Below, one piece after another: positions 43,963 through 51,489 of a stretch of 64,000 nt of DNA (its first letter is position 1; each line of letters opens with the position of its first letter). Below the pieces are notes generated by a model. The model did not search any database and was not told where the DNA came from. It saw nothing but the letters and a program-made list of their open reading frames with translations. Source of the stretch: Chloroflexota bacterium (lineage in GTDB: Bacteria; Chloroflexota; Anaerolineae; Anaerolineales; Villigracilaceae); contig JACRBN010000020.1 of the NCBI GenBank assembly GCA_016213105.1, forward strand, positions 124,001-188,000, given 5' to 3'. The translations under genes and the position numbers were made by a program.

Positions 43963-45582
43963 TTACACGTGCGCCAGCGCCTCGGCCCGCAGGAAACGCC
44001 CCGTCTGCGCGAAGCGATCCACGTTCAGCGCCAGGAGCGAACTCGGGACGACACGGCAGGCTTTCAAACGATTGAAATCGCGCAGCACCTCCTGCGGGGA
44101 GCCGTCGGCGATGAGCCGCCCGTCCGCCACCAACAGGACGCGGTTGGCGTAGATCACCGCCAGGTCCACATCGTGGGTGATGAACATGACCGCCTCGAAG
44201 CCGGGCAATTGCAGGATCGCATCCATGAAATTCATGTAGTTCTGGTAATCCTGCCCCGCGGTCGGTTCATCCATCACCAGGATGCGGGAGCGCATGGCCA
44301 GGATGGCCGCGATGCTGACGCGCTTCTGCTGGCCGAACGAAAGCGCCAGCGGAGGATCTTCTTCCTTGTCGGACAGGTTCACAATTCGCAGCGCCTCTTG
44401 CACCTCCTTCTCGATCTCGTCCTTCGGGTGTTTGAGATTGGTCGGGCCGAAAGCCAGTTCTTCGCGCACCGTTGGGGCGAACAGCATATGGCTGGGACTC
44501 TGGAAAACGTAACCAAGTGTTGCGGCAATTTCAGCCACGCTGGATTCGCGGGTGTCCTTTCCGTTCACGAGCACACGTCCCGCCCTGGGTTTGAGCAGGC
44601 CGATGGCATGTTTGACGAAGGTCGTCTTGCCCGCGCCGTTGGGACCCAGCACCGCGATCACGTCGCCGCGCTTGATCTCCAGGTTGATGCCGTGCAGGAT
44701 CTCGACCTCAGTATCGTACCCAAAGGCGACATCCTCGAATTTGACCAACGTTTCGGTCTGCGCCTCCCTGGCAGCCGCGCCTGGAAGCACATCGATCTTC
44801 GCCGGGGCAGGGTCCAGCCGCGCGCGCTCGACGATATCCCTGGCGGGAAGTTTCACCTCGCGGTAGTTCACCACTTGAGACAACCCTTTCACATCCCCCA
44901 GGTAACGGATTTCACCCGCACTCATGTACATCACGCGCTCGGGGCGGATGCGCAACACATCCTCCACGCGATGCTCGACCATCAGCACCGTCAACCCCTC
45001 GTCGGCCAGGTCGCGCACCGCATCCAGCGTCTCCGCCGCCGAGGCGGGATCGAGGCTGGCCAGCGGTTCATCCAGCAGCAGGATCGAAGGCCGCATGGCC
45101 AGCACGCCCGCCAGCGCCACCTTTTGCTTCTCGCCGCCCGAGAGCAGGAAGGTATCCCGTCCGCGCAGGTGCATGATCTTCAGATGCGTCAGCGCCTCAT
45201 CCACGCGCGCATAGATTTCCTCGCGCGGCAGGCCCAGGTTTTCGAGGCCGAAAGCCACCTCGTTCAAAACCTTGGTGCCGAGGATCTGGCGCTCGGGGTC
45301 CTGCAAAACCGTGCCAACCTTCTGCGAGATCGTGGACAATTTCATGCGAGCGGTATCCTCGCCATGCACCAGGATGCGGCCGCTCACTTCTCCCTTGTAA
45401 CTGCGCGGGATCAATCCGTTGATGCAGCGGATCAGCGTGGTCTTGCCGCAGCCGCTGGCGCCCGCAATGAGCAGGATCTCACCCGGCTGGGCGGAAAAGG
45501 AAATATTATGGATGGCCGCTCCCTGACGGTCACGGTAACGAAAAGACAGGTTTTCTACGACGATGGGGAGGTCAATTGCCAT
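43963..45582 (-). CDS. ECF transporter ATPase, two ATP-binding domains fused
   Basis: A 539-residue protein with two ABC domains in one chain. The first has Walker A GASGCGKTT, signature LSGGEKQKVALAG and Walker B ILLLDEP. The second has GPNGAGKTT, LSFGQQKRVSIAA and ILVMDEP. This is an EcfA-EcfA' fusion that powers uptake of a vitamin or metal with the S and T components encoded downstream. The ATG at 45582 overlaps by 11 nt a 36-codon ORF that itself follows a TATAAT box, suggesting translational coupling. Confidence 0.9.
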   Translation of the reverse strand: MAIDLPIVVENLSFRYRDRQGAAIHNISFSAQPGEILLIAGASGCGKTTLIRCINGLIPRSYKGEVSGRILVHGEDTARMKLSTISQKVGTVLQDPERQILGTKVLNEVAFGLENLGLPREEIYARVDEALTHLKIMHLRGRDTFLLSGGEKQKVALAGVLAMRPSILLLDEPLASLDPASAAETLDAVRDLADEGLTVLMVEHRVEDVLRIRPERVMYMSAGEIRYLGDVKGLSQVVNYREVKLPARDIVERARLDPAPAKIDVLPGAAAREAQTETLVKFEDVAFGYDTEVEILHGINLEIKRGDVIAVLGPNGAGKTTFVKHAIGLLKPRAGRVLVNGKDTRESSVAEIAATLGYVFQSPSHMLFAPTVREELAFGPTNLKHPKDEIEKEVQEALRIVNLSDKEEDPPLALSFGQQKRVSIAAILAMRSRILVMDEPTAGQDYQNYMNFMDAILQLPGFEAVMFITHDVDLAVIYANRVLLVADGRLIADGSPQEVLRDFNRLKACRVVPSSLLALNVDRFAQTGRFLRAEALAHV

Positions 45583-45682
45583 ACGGGTCCGCTTCGATGG
45601 GATTCCAGTGTGTAACGTGGATCACTTTTTCCCACACGCTTTTTGCTGGCGCTACCACAACTGGCAGGAATAAGAATTGCAT
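45572..45682 (-). CDS. Predicted leaderless 36-residue ORF overlapping the ecfA start
   Basis: ATG at 45682 to TGA at 45572, 36 residues, starting MQFLFLPVVVAPAKSVWEKV. The start codon is 6 nt after TATAAT (minus strand, 45694-45689). The ORF ends 11 nt inside the ATPase gene, a layout common for translational coupling. No domain is recognised, and coding status is unproven. Confidence 0.35.
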   Translation of the reverse strand: MQFLFLPVVVAPAKSVWEKVIHVTHWNPIEADPYGN

Positions 45683-45688
45683 GTCCCT

Positions 45689-45754
45689 ATTATACCCAGC
45701 GCGGCCACAAATTGCGCCTTCCTTTTTTTCAAAAGCGCAATTTGTGGCCGCTGG
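45689..45754. repeat. Dispersed repeat copy 2, forming a 17-bp inverted repeat
   Basis: GCGGCCACAAATTGCGC (45701-45717) pairs with GCGCAATTTGTGGCCGC (45735-45751) around a 17-nt loop. The left part, read on the minus strand, matches 27 of 29 positions of the repeat at 19686-19714 and ends in TATAAT. Confidence 0.8.
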
Positions 45755-45784
45755 TTTCCCTTTCAAAATCCGCGCCCCATCCGG

Positions 45785-46351
45785 CTACTGGAGATGTTCC
45801 GCGAAGGCCGCCTCCAGTTCCTCCTGCGATACGAACCCGATCCATTTTTTCAGCAGATTTCCGTCCGCGTCCAGCAGGTACAGTTCGGGCTGGTAACGGA
45901 AGCCCAGCGCGCGCTGGAAACCGTCCGTGCGCGGGTCGTCGGCGTCGAGATAGGCAAACTTTACCTGGCCAAAATACTTTGCTTCGAGCCCATGAACCAT
46001 GGGCGCCATGGCGCGGCAGGTCGCTCAGGTAAAGCGGAAGAATTCCACCAGTTGCAGTCCGCCCGAAGCCAGGCTGACCGTGGTGGGATCGGTCGCCTCC
46101 AGGTCGGGGCCGCGGGAGGTGGCTACCGCGACGGGCGCGGGGGTCAGCGTCGCCGCCTCCGCCTGGACCGTGGGCTGGGCCGCCGTTTCGGGAGTCTGGG
46201 TGGCGGCGATGAGCGGGGTTGGCGTGGCAGGCGCCGCCGTCTGCGTGGGGGCAGCGGGAGCGGTTGGGGCGCAGGCCGAGATCACCAGAACGGCGAGCAG
46301 GCCCAGGCTGAGGCCAGGGTGGAAACGGGATAAGGTTCGGGAATGGACCAT
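45785..46351 (-). CDS. Thioredoxin-like lipoprotein, candidate selenoprotein (TGA read as selenocysteine)
   Basis: Two frames separated by one TGA (46027-46025) join into a 188-residue protein if TGA is read through. Residues 1-28 are a signal peptide with lipobox (LVISAC). A Thr/Ala/Pro linker follows, then a thioredoxin-like fold from about residue 90. It reads LVEFFRFT, then TGA, then ATCRAMAP, where usual homologues have FxxWCxxCR. TGA is thus at position 1 of CxxC, giving U109-x-x-C112. The fold continues after it (FAYLDADD, FRYQPELYLLDADG, WIGFVSQEEL), so it is not a decayed gene. AAGGAG precedes the start. It probably acts as a membrane-anchored thiol/disulphide or peroxide reductase. 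Confidence 0.75.
45988..46027 (-). promoter_or_regulatory. Candidate bacterial SECIS element
   Basis: Downstream of the TGA on the minus strand, GCCCATG-GTT-CATGGGC forms a 7-bp hairpin whose loop begins 27 nt after the TGA. GAGC at the TGA can also pair with GCTC beyond the hairpin, closing an element of about 40 nt. A G at the first loop position fits bacterial SECIS rules. Confidence 0.55.
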
Positions 46352-46448
46352 CATGTCTCCTTCGAATTTAAGCTTGGTCATCGGATGAGACTGGACGGGC
46401 AATCCTTACAAAAAGCGGGGGCAATCGAGCGCGCCCGCAACCCCCGCT

Positions 46449-46477
46449 TTGACTTGCCTCAACTCGTACGCTATACT
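46449..46477 (+). promoter_or_regulatory. Strong sigma70-type promoter for the aldehyde dehydrogenase gene
   Basis: TTGACT (46449-46454), 17-nt spacer and TATACT (46472-46477). An inverted repeat, AAAGCGGGGG at 46412-46421 and CCCCCGCTTT at 46441-46450, overlaps the -35 box and could be an operator. Confidence 0.65.
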
Positions 46478-46538
46478 AGGCCCGTCCAATCAACTGATGG
46501 ACAATGCGACCTTTCGTTACCCCCTATGGAGGCACAGA

Positions 46539-48113
46539 ATGTCTGATTTCAAACTAACGTACGCAACCATGTTCAATCCGCCCGAGGAATTGCACCAGGG
46601 CTTCGATGCGGCAGTTGCCAGACTGAAGCAGAACATGGGCAAGGAATACGGCATGATCATCGATAATCAGGATGTCTTTGCCGATGAAAAGTTCGACGAT
46701 TTTTCCCCCGTCAATACGGAGTGGAAACTGGCGACCATGCAAAAGGGCAACGCCAGCCACGCCAAGGCCGCCATGTCGGCCGCCCGCAAGGCCTTCCCAG
46801 GCTGGAGCCGCACCCCCTGGCAGGAGCGCGTGAGACTGCTCCGCAAGGCCGCCGCCCTGATCGAGGAACGCATCTTCGACCTCGGCGCGGCCATGGCGCT
46901 CGAAGTGGGCAAGAATCGCATGGAATCACTGGGCGATGTGCAGGAAACGGCCGACCTTATTTATTACTCCTGCCACCAAATGGAACTGAACCACGGCTAC
47001 ATCCGCGAAATGGGCAAGGACCCGCTGGTCGGCTACGACTCCACCAACATCTCGGTACTGCGCCCTTACGGCGTGTGGCTGGTGGTTTCGCCCTACAACT
47101 TCCCCTTTGCGCTGACGGGGGGACCCTCGGGCGCGGCCCTGGTGTCGGGCAATACCCTCGTCATCAAGCCTGCCAGTGACACCCCCTGGATCGTGCGCCT
47201 GCTGGCCGAGTGCTTCCGCGATGCGGGCCTGCCCAACGGCGTGGTCAACTTCGTGACGGGACCCGGCTCCACCCTCGGCCAGGCGCTGGTCGACAGCCCC
47301 GAGGTGGACGGTGTGACTTTTACCGGCTCCTTCGACGTGGGCATGCGCATGTACCAGGATTTTGCCAGGGGCAAGTACGTGCGGCCGGTCATCCTCGAAT
47401 TGGGCGGCAAGAATCCCGTTATTGTCTCACAGCACGCCGACCTCGAACGCGCCACCCTCGGCATCGTCCGCTCGGCCTTCGGTTTGCAGGGACAGAAATG
47501 TTCGGCAGCCTCGCGTGTGCTCGTGGAGGAACCCGTCTATGACGAACTCGTGTCGCGCCTCAAGGCCGCCACCGAGAAGCTGGTCATGGGCGACCCGACG
47601 GATCGCGCCACCTACACCGGCCCCGTCGTCAGCAAAAGCGCCTACAAGGACTTCAAGGACTTCTGCGAGGAGATTTCGCAGGGCGGCGGCAAATTCCTCA
47701 CAGGCGGCAAGGTGCGCGTGGATGGCGACTTTGGCAAGGGCTACTTCTGCGAACCAACCTTCGTCACCGATCTGCCCTTCAACCATCGCCTGTGGCAGTA
47801 CGAGATGTTCCTGCCCATCACCACCATCGGAAAGGTTCAGAACCTGGACGAGGCCATGCACATCGCCAACAGCGTCAACTACGGCCTGACGGCTGGCTTC
47901 TACGGGAACGACACCGAGGTGGACTGGTTCTACGACAAGATCGAGGCAGGCGTCACCTACACCAACCGTCCGCAGGGCGCCACCACCGGCGCCTGGCCCG
48001 GCTTCCAACCCTTCGGCGGCTGGAAAGGCTCAGGCTCCTCGGGCAAGAACGCAGGCGGTCATTATTACCTGCCGCTCTACATGCACGAGCAGATCCGCAC
48101 CCGCATCAAATAG
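46539..48113 (+). CDS. Aldehyde dehydrogenase, 1-pyrroline-5-carboxylate dehydrogenase type
   Basis: A 524-residue NAD(P)-dependent enzyme. Key motifs: VSPYNFPFALTGGPSGAALVSGNTLVIKPASDTP (cofactor site), ILELGGKNPVIV with the general-base Glu, and GQKCSAASRV with the catalytic Cys. Length and the long N-terminal extension fit the P5C/glutamate-semialdehyde dehydrogenase group, which oxidises proline-derived semialdehyde to glutamate. No proline dehydrogenase gene is nearby. TATGGAGG sets the start at 46539; the longer frame is rejected because it begins at the promoter. Confidence 0.85.
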   Translation: MSDFKLTYATMFNPPEELHQGFDAAVARLKQNMGKEYGMIIDNQDVFADEKFDDFSPVNTEWKLATMQKGNASHAKAAMSAARKAFPGWSRTPWQERVRLLRKAAALIEERIFDLGAAMALEVGKNRMESLGDVQETADLIYYSCHQMELNHGYIREMGKDPLVGYDSTNISVLRPYGVWLVVSPYNFPFALTGGPSGAALVSGNTLVIKPASDTPWIVRLLAECFRDAGLPNGVVNFVTGPGSTLGQALVDSPEVDGVTFTGSFDVGMRMYQDFARGKYVRPVILELGGKNPVIVSQHADLERATLGIVRSAFGLQGQKCSAASRVLVEEPVYDELVSRLKAATEKLVMGDPTDRATYTGPVVSKSAYKDFKDFCEEISQGGGKFLTGGKVRVDGDFGKGYFCEPTFVTDLPFNHRLWQYEMFLPITTIGKVQNLDEAMHIANSVNYGLTAGFYGNDTEVDWFYDKIEAGVTYTNRPQGATTGAWPGFQPFGGWKGSGSSGKNAGGHYYLPLYMHEQIRTRIK

Positions 48114-48126
48114 TGCGGTCTTTTCG

Positions 48127-48163
48127 AACGCCCCTTCCCCGAAGAGAGGAAGGGGCGTTTTTT
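48127..48163 (+). terminator. Rho-independent terminator after the aldehyde dehydrogenase gene
   Basis: AACGCCCCTTCC and GGAAGGGGCGTT form a perfect 12-bp stem, followed by TTTTTT. Confidence 0.9.
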
Positions 48164-48167
48164 CGGC

Positions 48168-48173
48168 TAAAAT
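48168..48173 (+). promoter_or_regulatory. TAAAAT box 6 nt before the methyltransferase gene
   Basis: TAAAAT immediately after the terminator and 6 nt before the ATG at 48180, consistent with a leaderless transcript. Confidence 0.4.
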
Positions 48174-48179
48174 AATGCC

Positions 48180-48941
48180 ATGCCCTGGAACCCCAATCTT
48201 TACCATCGCTTTCAAGCCCAGCGCAGCGAGCCATTCGAGGATCTGCTCAAACTGGTCCGCGTCCGCCCGCGACTGCGCGCGGTGGATCTCGGCTGCGGCA
48301 CAGGCGAATTGACCGCCAGGCTGGCGGATACCTTGCCTGAATGTGACCTGCTCGGCCTCGATCTTTCGGCTGAGATGTTGCAGCGGGCCGTCGAAAATGT
48401 CCGTCCCGGCTTGCGCTTCGAGCAGGGCGACCAGGCCCATCTCGACGGGCAATTCGATCTGATCTTCAGCAACGCCGCCCTGCAATGGAGCGGGGATCAC
48501 CCCGGGCTGATCTCCCGATTATTCGGGTGCCTTGCGCCCGACGGCCAGCTTGCCGTGCAGGTCCCGTCGAACCATACGCACATCTCCCATCGCATCATCC
48601 TGGAGATGGCGGCGCAGGAACCCTTCAAAAGCGCCCTGCACGGGTTTACGCGCCAGACGCCCGTGCTCTCCATCGAAGCCTATGCAGACCTGCTGTTCAC
48701 GCTGGAAGCGCAGGCGATCCTGGTCTTCGAAAAAGTCTATCCGCACGTGCTGGCCGATTCAGACGCCGTGGTGGACTGGATCTCCGGTACGGCGCTGGTC
48801 CCCTACTTCGAACGGCTGGACCCGGCCATGCAGACTGAATTTACCGACGCCATTCGCGTCCGCATGAAACAGGAACTCCCCGCGCAGCCAGTCTTCTATC
48901 CGTTCAAAAGAACCCTTTTCTCCGCAGTGAAACCCTCATGA
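48180..48941 (+). CDS. SAM-dependent methyltransferase (trans-aconitate 2-methyltransferase-like)
   Basis: A 253-residue class I methyltransferase. The SAM-binding motif is VDLGCGTGELTARLA, followed by LGLDLSAEMLQRA, FEQGDQAH and LIFSNAALQW. The N-terminal W-N-P-N-L-Y-H-R-F pattern and NAALQW are typical of trans-aconitate 2-methyltransferase (Tam). Substrate specificity is inferred. It overlaps the next small gene by 4 nt and starts a plus-strand operon that continues through the CoA-transferase genes. Confidence 0.8.
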   Translation: MPWNPNLYHRFQAQRSEPFEDLLKLVRVRPRLRAVDLGCGTGELTARLADTLPECDLLGLDLSAEMLQRAVENVRPGLRFEQGDQAHLDGQFDLIFSNAALQWSGDHPGLISRLFGCLAPDGQLAVQVPSNHTHISHRIILEMAAQEPFKSALHGFTRQTPVLSIEAYADLLFTLEAQAILVFEKVYPHVLADSDAVVDWISGTALVPYFERLDPAMQTEFTDAIRVRMKQELPAQPVFYPFKRTLFSAVKPS

Positions 48942-49210
48942 GCGAAGATGAGGATCTGGTCGTACGCATCGGCGCATTTTTCATCCTGGTGGGTTTCGTG
49001 CTCTTTGCCGTCTTTATCATGACCGACATCGGAGACGAGCCCGACTTCGATTTTCTTTTCCTGGCCATGCTCGGCATTGGCATCGGGTTACTTTTCCGCA
49101 GGCGCAAACCACCGCCGCCCCAGGCGGGACGATTTGCCATTTTCAAGAAAATGCGTGAAAACGCCAACAAACGCAAGGAAGACAAAAACAAAGCGAAAGC
49201 GAAAAAATAG
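48938..49210 (+). CDS. Small two-helix membrane protein with a basic tail
   Basis: A 90-residue protein with two hydrophobic segments (AFFILVGFVLFAVFIMT and FLFLAMLGIGIGLLF) and a Lys/Arg-rich C-terminus (MRENANKRKEDKNKAKAKK) that likely faces the cytoplasm. No family is recognised. It starts inside the methyltransferase stop (4-nt overlap) and ends 2 nt before the CoA-transferase A gene. Confidence 0.6.
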   Translation: MSEDEDLVVRIGAFFILVGFVLFAVFIMTDIGDEPDFDFLFLAMLGIGIGLLFRRRKPPPPQAGRFAIFKKMRENANKRKEDKNKAKAKK

Positions 49211-49212
49211 AA

Positions 49213-50115
49213 ATGTCCAAACTGATTACCCTGAAGGAAGCCATCTCGAAATACGTCAACGACGGGGACACCGTCTACGCCGCCGGATTCACCCACCTGA
49301 TTCCCTTCGCCGCGGGTCATGAGATCATCCGCCAAAAGAAACGCGACCTGGTGCTGGCCCGCGCCACCCCCGACCTGATCTACGACCAGATGGTGGCGGC
49401 CGGCTGCGCCCGCAAGGTCATCTTCTCGTACATGGGCAACCCGGGCGTCGGCTCCCTGCGCATTGTCCGCACTGCGCTGGAAAAAGGTCAGCTCGAATGG
49501 GAGGAATACTCCCACTTCGGCATGATCACCCGCCTGCAGGCGGGCGCCTCGGGGCTGCCCTTCCTGCCCATGAACCAGACGGGCGCGGAATCCCTCGAAA
49601 ACGCCAACCCGCTCATCAAGCGCATCCCCGACCCCTACGGCGGCAAGGACGTGATCGTCGTCCCCGCCCTCAACCCGGATGTGGCCATTGTCCACGTGCA
49701 GCGCGCGGATGCCCAGGGCAATGCCCACCTGTGGGGCATCATCGGCGAGCAGAAGGAAGCCGCCTTCGCCGCGAAGAAGGTCATCCTCACCGCCGAGGAG
49801 ATCGTGGACGAGTCGGTCATCCGCTCAGACCCGAACCGTACCATGATCCCCGGCATCATCGTGGACGCCGTTTGCCACGTCCCGTATGCCTGCCATCCCT
49901 CCTACGCGCAGGGCTACTACGACCGCGACAACGAGTTCTACCTGCAATGGGACAAGGTCAGTGAGTCGCCTGAAGCCACGCAGAAGTATCTCGAAGAATG
50001 GGTTTACGGCGTACAGGATCGAAACGAGTATTGGGAGAAGCTCGGTGCGGAGACCCACAAGCGACTGGAAGTCAAGGCGCTGATGAGCAAGCCGATCAAC
50101 TACGGCGAGTATTGA
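49213..50115 (+). CDS. CoA-transferase subunit A (glutaconate/IpdA-like)
   Basis: A 300-residue alpha subunit of a family I CoA-transferase. Signatures: DGDTVYAAGFTHLIPFAAGHEIIR, VIFSYMGNPGVGSLRIVRTALEKG, and PALNPDVAIVHVQRADAQGNAHLWG. With the beta subunit it moves CoA between acyl-CoA and a carboxylic acid. The group includes glutaconate CoA-transferase and IpdAB (a ring-opening hydrolase). Which substrate applies here is not clear. Its partner lies 1.4 kb downstream because a GxxExxY unit and a hydrolase gene intervene. Confidence 0.85.
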   Translation: MSKLITLKEAISKYVNDGDTVYAAGFTHLIPFAAGHEIIRQKKRDLVLARATPDLIYDQMVAAGCARKVIFSYMGNPGVGSLRIVRTALEKGQLEWEEYSHFGMITRLQAGASGLPFLPMNQTGAESLENANPLIKRIPDPYGGKDVIVVPALNPDVAIVHVQRADAQGNAHLWGIIGEQKEAAFAAKKVILTAEEIVDESVIRSDPNRTMIPGIIVDAVCHVPYACHPSYAQGYYDRDNEFYLQWDKVSESPEATQKYLEEWVYGVQDRNEYWEKLGAETHKRLEVKALMSKPINYGEY

Positions 50116-50117
50116 TC

Positions 50118-50625
50118 CGCTAATTTGCGCGAATTGACACGAAAAGAGCAAAAAAGGATTTCTGATGGCTGAATTGTTATGCAAACAAGAAGTCTTCGCG
50201 ATCGTTGGCGCGGCAATGGAAGTATATAACCACCTTGGGCCTGGGTTTTCTGAGCCCGTATATCAGGAAGTCCTGGAGATCGAGTTGGAGAATCGGTGTA
50301 TTCCAACAAAACCACAACACGAGATCTCCATCATCTATAAGGACAAGCCGATTAAAAAATACTACATCGCTGACTACCTTTGCTATGACAAGGTCGTCGT
50401 CGAAATCAAAGCTCTCAGCAACCTGACGCTCCGAGAGGAGGGACAGGTATTGAACTACCTGAAGGCCACAGGCATGCAGGTAGGTGTGTTGATTAATTTT
50501 GGTTCCTTCCCGAGCCTGGAATGGAAGCGCCTGGTATTCACCAAAACCAATCCACACCTCGCTCCTGCTCTAGGTCTGCGCGAAGACTCCTCCAAATACA
50601 AATTGGAAATTCGCGAAGATTAGCG
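50118..50625. mobile_element. Candidate mobile unit: GxxExxY gene with terminal inverted repeats
   Basis: CGCTAATTTGCGCGAATT (50118-50135) and its near-complement AATTCGCGAAGATTAGCG (50608-50625) match at 16 of 18 positions as inverted repeats. They flank one GxxExxY gene and lie inside an otherwise continuous CoA-transferase operon. No transposase is present, so the element would need help in trans. Confidence 0.5.
50165..50623 (+). CDS. GxxExxY protein (PD-(D/E)XK nuclease-like)
   Basis: A 152-residue protein. The defining motif is LGPGFSEPVYQEVL (GxGxxExxY), and the nuclease-like core is YYIADYLCYDKVVVEIKAL with Asp, then E-x-K. These proteins are widespread, often in several copies per genome, and their role is unknown. 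The stop codon lies within the right inverted repeat, so the C-terminal residues KLEIRED are partly encoded by it. It separates the two CoA-transferase subunit genes. Confidence 0.85.
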   Translation: MAELLCKQEVFAIVGAAMEVYNHLGPGFSEPVYQEVLEIELENRCIPTKPQHEISIIYKDKPIKKYYIADYLCYDKVVVEIKALSNLTLREEGQVLNYLKATGMQVGVLINFGSFPSLEWKRLVFTKTNPHLAPALGLREDSSKYKLEIRED

Positions 50626-50649
50626 AAAATTCGCGGACAAGATTTACAC

Positions 50650-51489
50650 ATGATACCTTTCATCGACCACGGCGGCACGGGACGGCCACTTCACTTCCTG
50701 CATGCCAACGGCTATCCGCCCGCCTGCTACGAACCACTATTTGACCTGCTGCGCAGCCAGTATCGCGTCTTCGGTATGACCCTGCGTCCGTTGTGGCCTG
50801 ACTCCAAGCCCGAGGAACTGCGCGATTGGAATCCGCTTTCGGATGACCTGCTGAATTTTCTCGATGAGCAAAAGGTCGGCCCGCTGCTCGGCGTGGGACA
50901 TTCCATCGGCGCCATCGTCACCCTGCGCGCTGCGCTGATGCAGCCCGAGCGTTTCCGCGCGCTGGTGCTGCTCGACCCCGTGCTGTTCGTGCCTTCCTTC
51001 ATCTTGAAGTGGAACCTGGCGCGCCTGCTGGGCGTGGGACAGCGCGTCCACCCGCTGATTCCCAGCGCCTTGAAACGCCGCCGCCATTTCGACAACCTGG
51101 ATGTGGTCTTCCGCGGCTATCGCAAACGGGATGTCTTCCGCTATTTCTCGGACGAGAGCCTGCGCGCCTACATCTCGGGCATCGCCCGACCCAAGGACAG
51201 CGGCGGTTTTGAGTTGGCGTACTCACCTGAGTGGGAGGCGCACATCTATTACACGGGCGTCTGGCGCGACATGGAACTGTGGCGCGGCCTGCCCCGGCTC
51301 CAGGTGCCGACCCTCATCATCCGCGGCGCGGAAACGGACACCTTCCTGGAGCGCGCAGGAGAACTGGTAAAACGGAGACAGCCCAAGGTCCAGGTGGTGA
51401 CGGTTCCCCGATCCACGCACCTGGTGCCGCTGGAACATCCAGCGGAAGTCTTTGAAATTATGCAATCGTTTTTGAAGGAGATCCAATGA
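50650..51489 (+). CDS. Alpha/beta hydrolase within the CoA-transferase operon
   Basis: A 279-residue hydrolase. HFLHANGYPPACYEPLFDLL is the oxyanion region, the nucleophile is in GVGHSIGAIVTL, the acid is near IIRGAETDTFLE, and the His is in PRSTHLVPLEHP. A cap of about 80 residues lies between. It overlaps the CoA-transferase B start by 4 nt, so it is co-translated and could hydrolyse a related ester or acyl intermediate. The ATG at 50650 is used; the longer frame to 50521 lies inside the GxxExxY gene. Confidence 0.8.
   Translation: MIPFIDHGGTGRPLHFLHANGYPPACYEPLFDLLRSQYRVFGMTLRPLWPDSKPEELRDWNPLSDDLLNFLDEQKVGPLLGVGHSIGAIVTLRAALMQPERFRALVLLDPVLFVPSFILKWNLARLLGVGQRVHPLIPSALKRRRHFDNLDVVFRGYRKRDVFRYFSDESLRAYISGIARPKDSGGFELAYSPEWEAHIYYTGVWRDMELWRGLPRLQVPTLIIRGAETDTFLERAGELVKRRQPKVQVVTVPRSTHLVPLEHPAEVFEIMQSFLKEIQ

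Noticed and set aside
41799-45615. Long plus-strand frames (714 and 548 codons) opposite the ECF operon
   Set aside because: They are shadow frames of G+C-rich genes; they give low-complexity, Arg/Gln/His-rich products and no recognised domain, while the minus-strand genes have full motifs.
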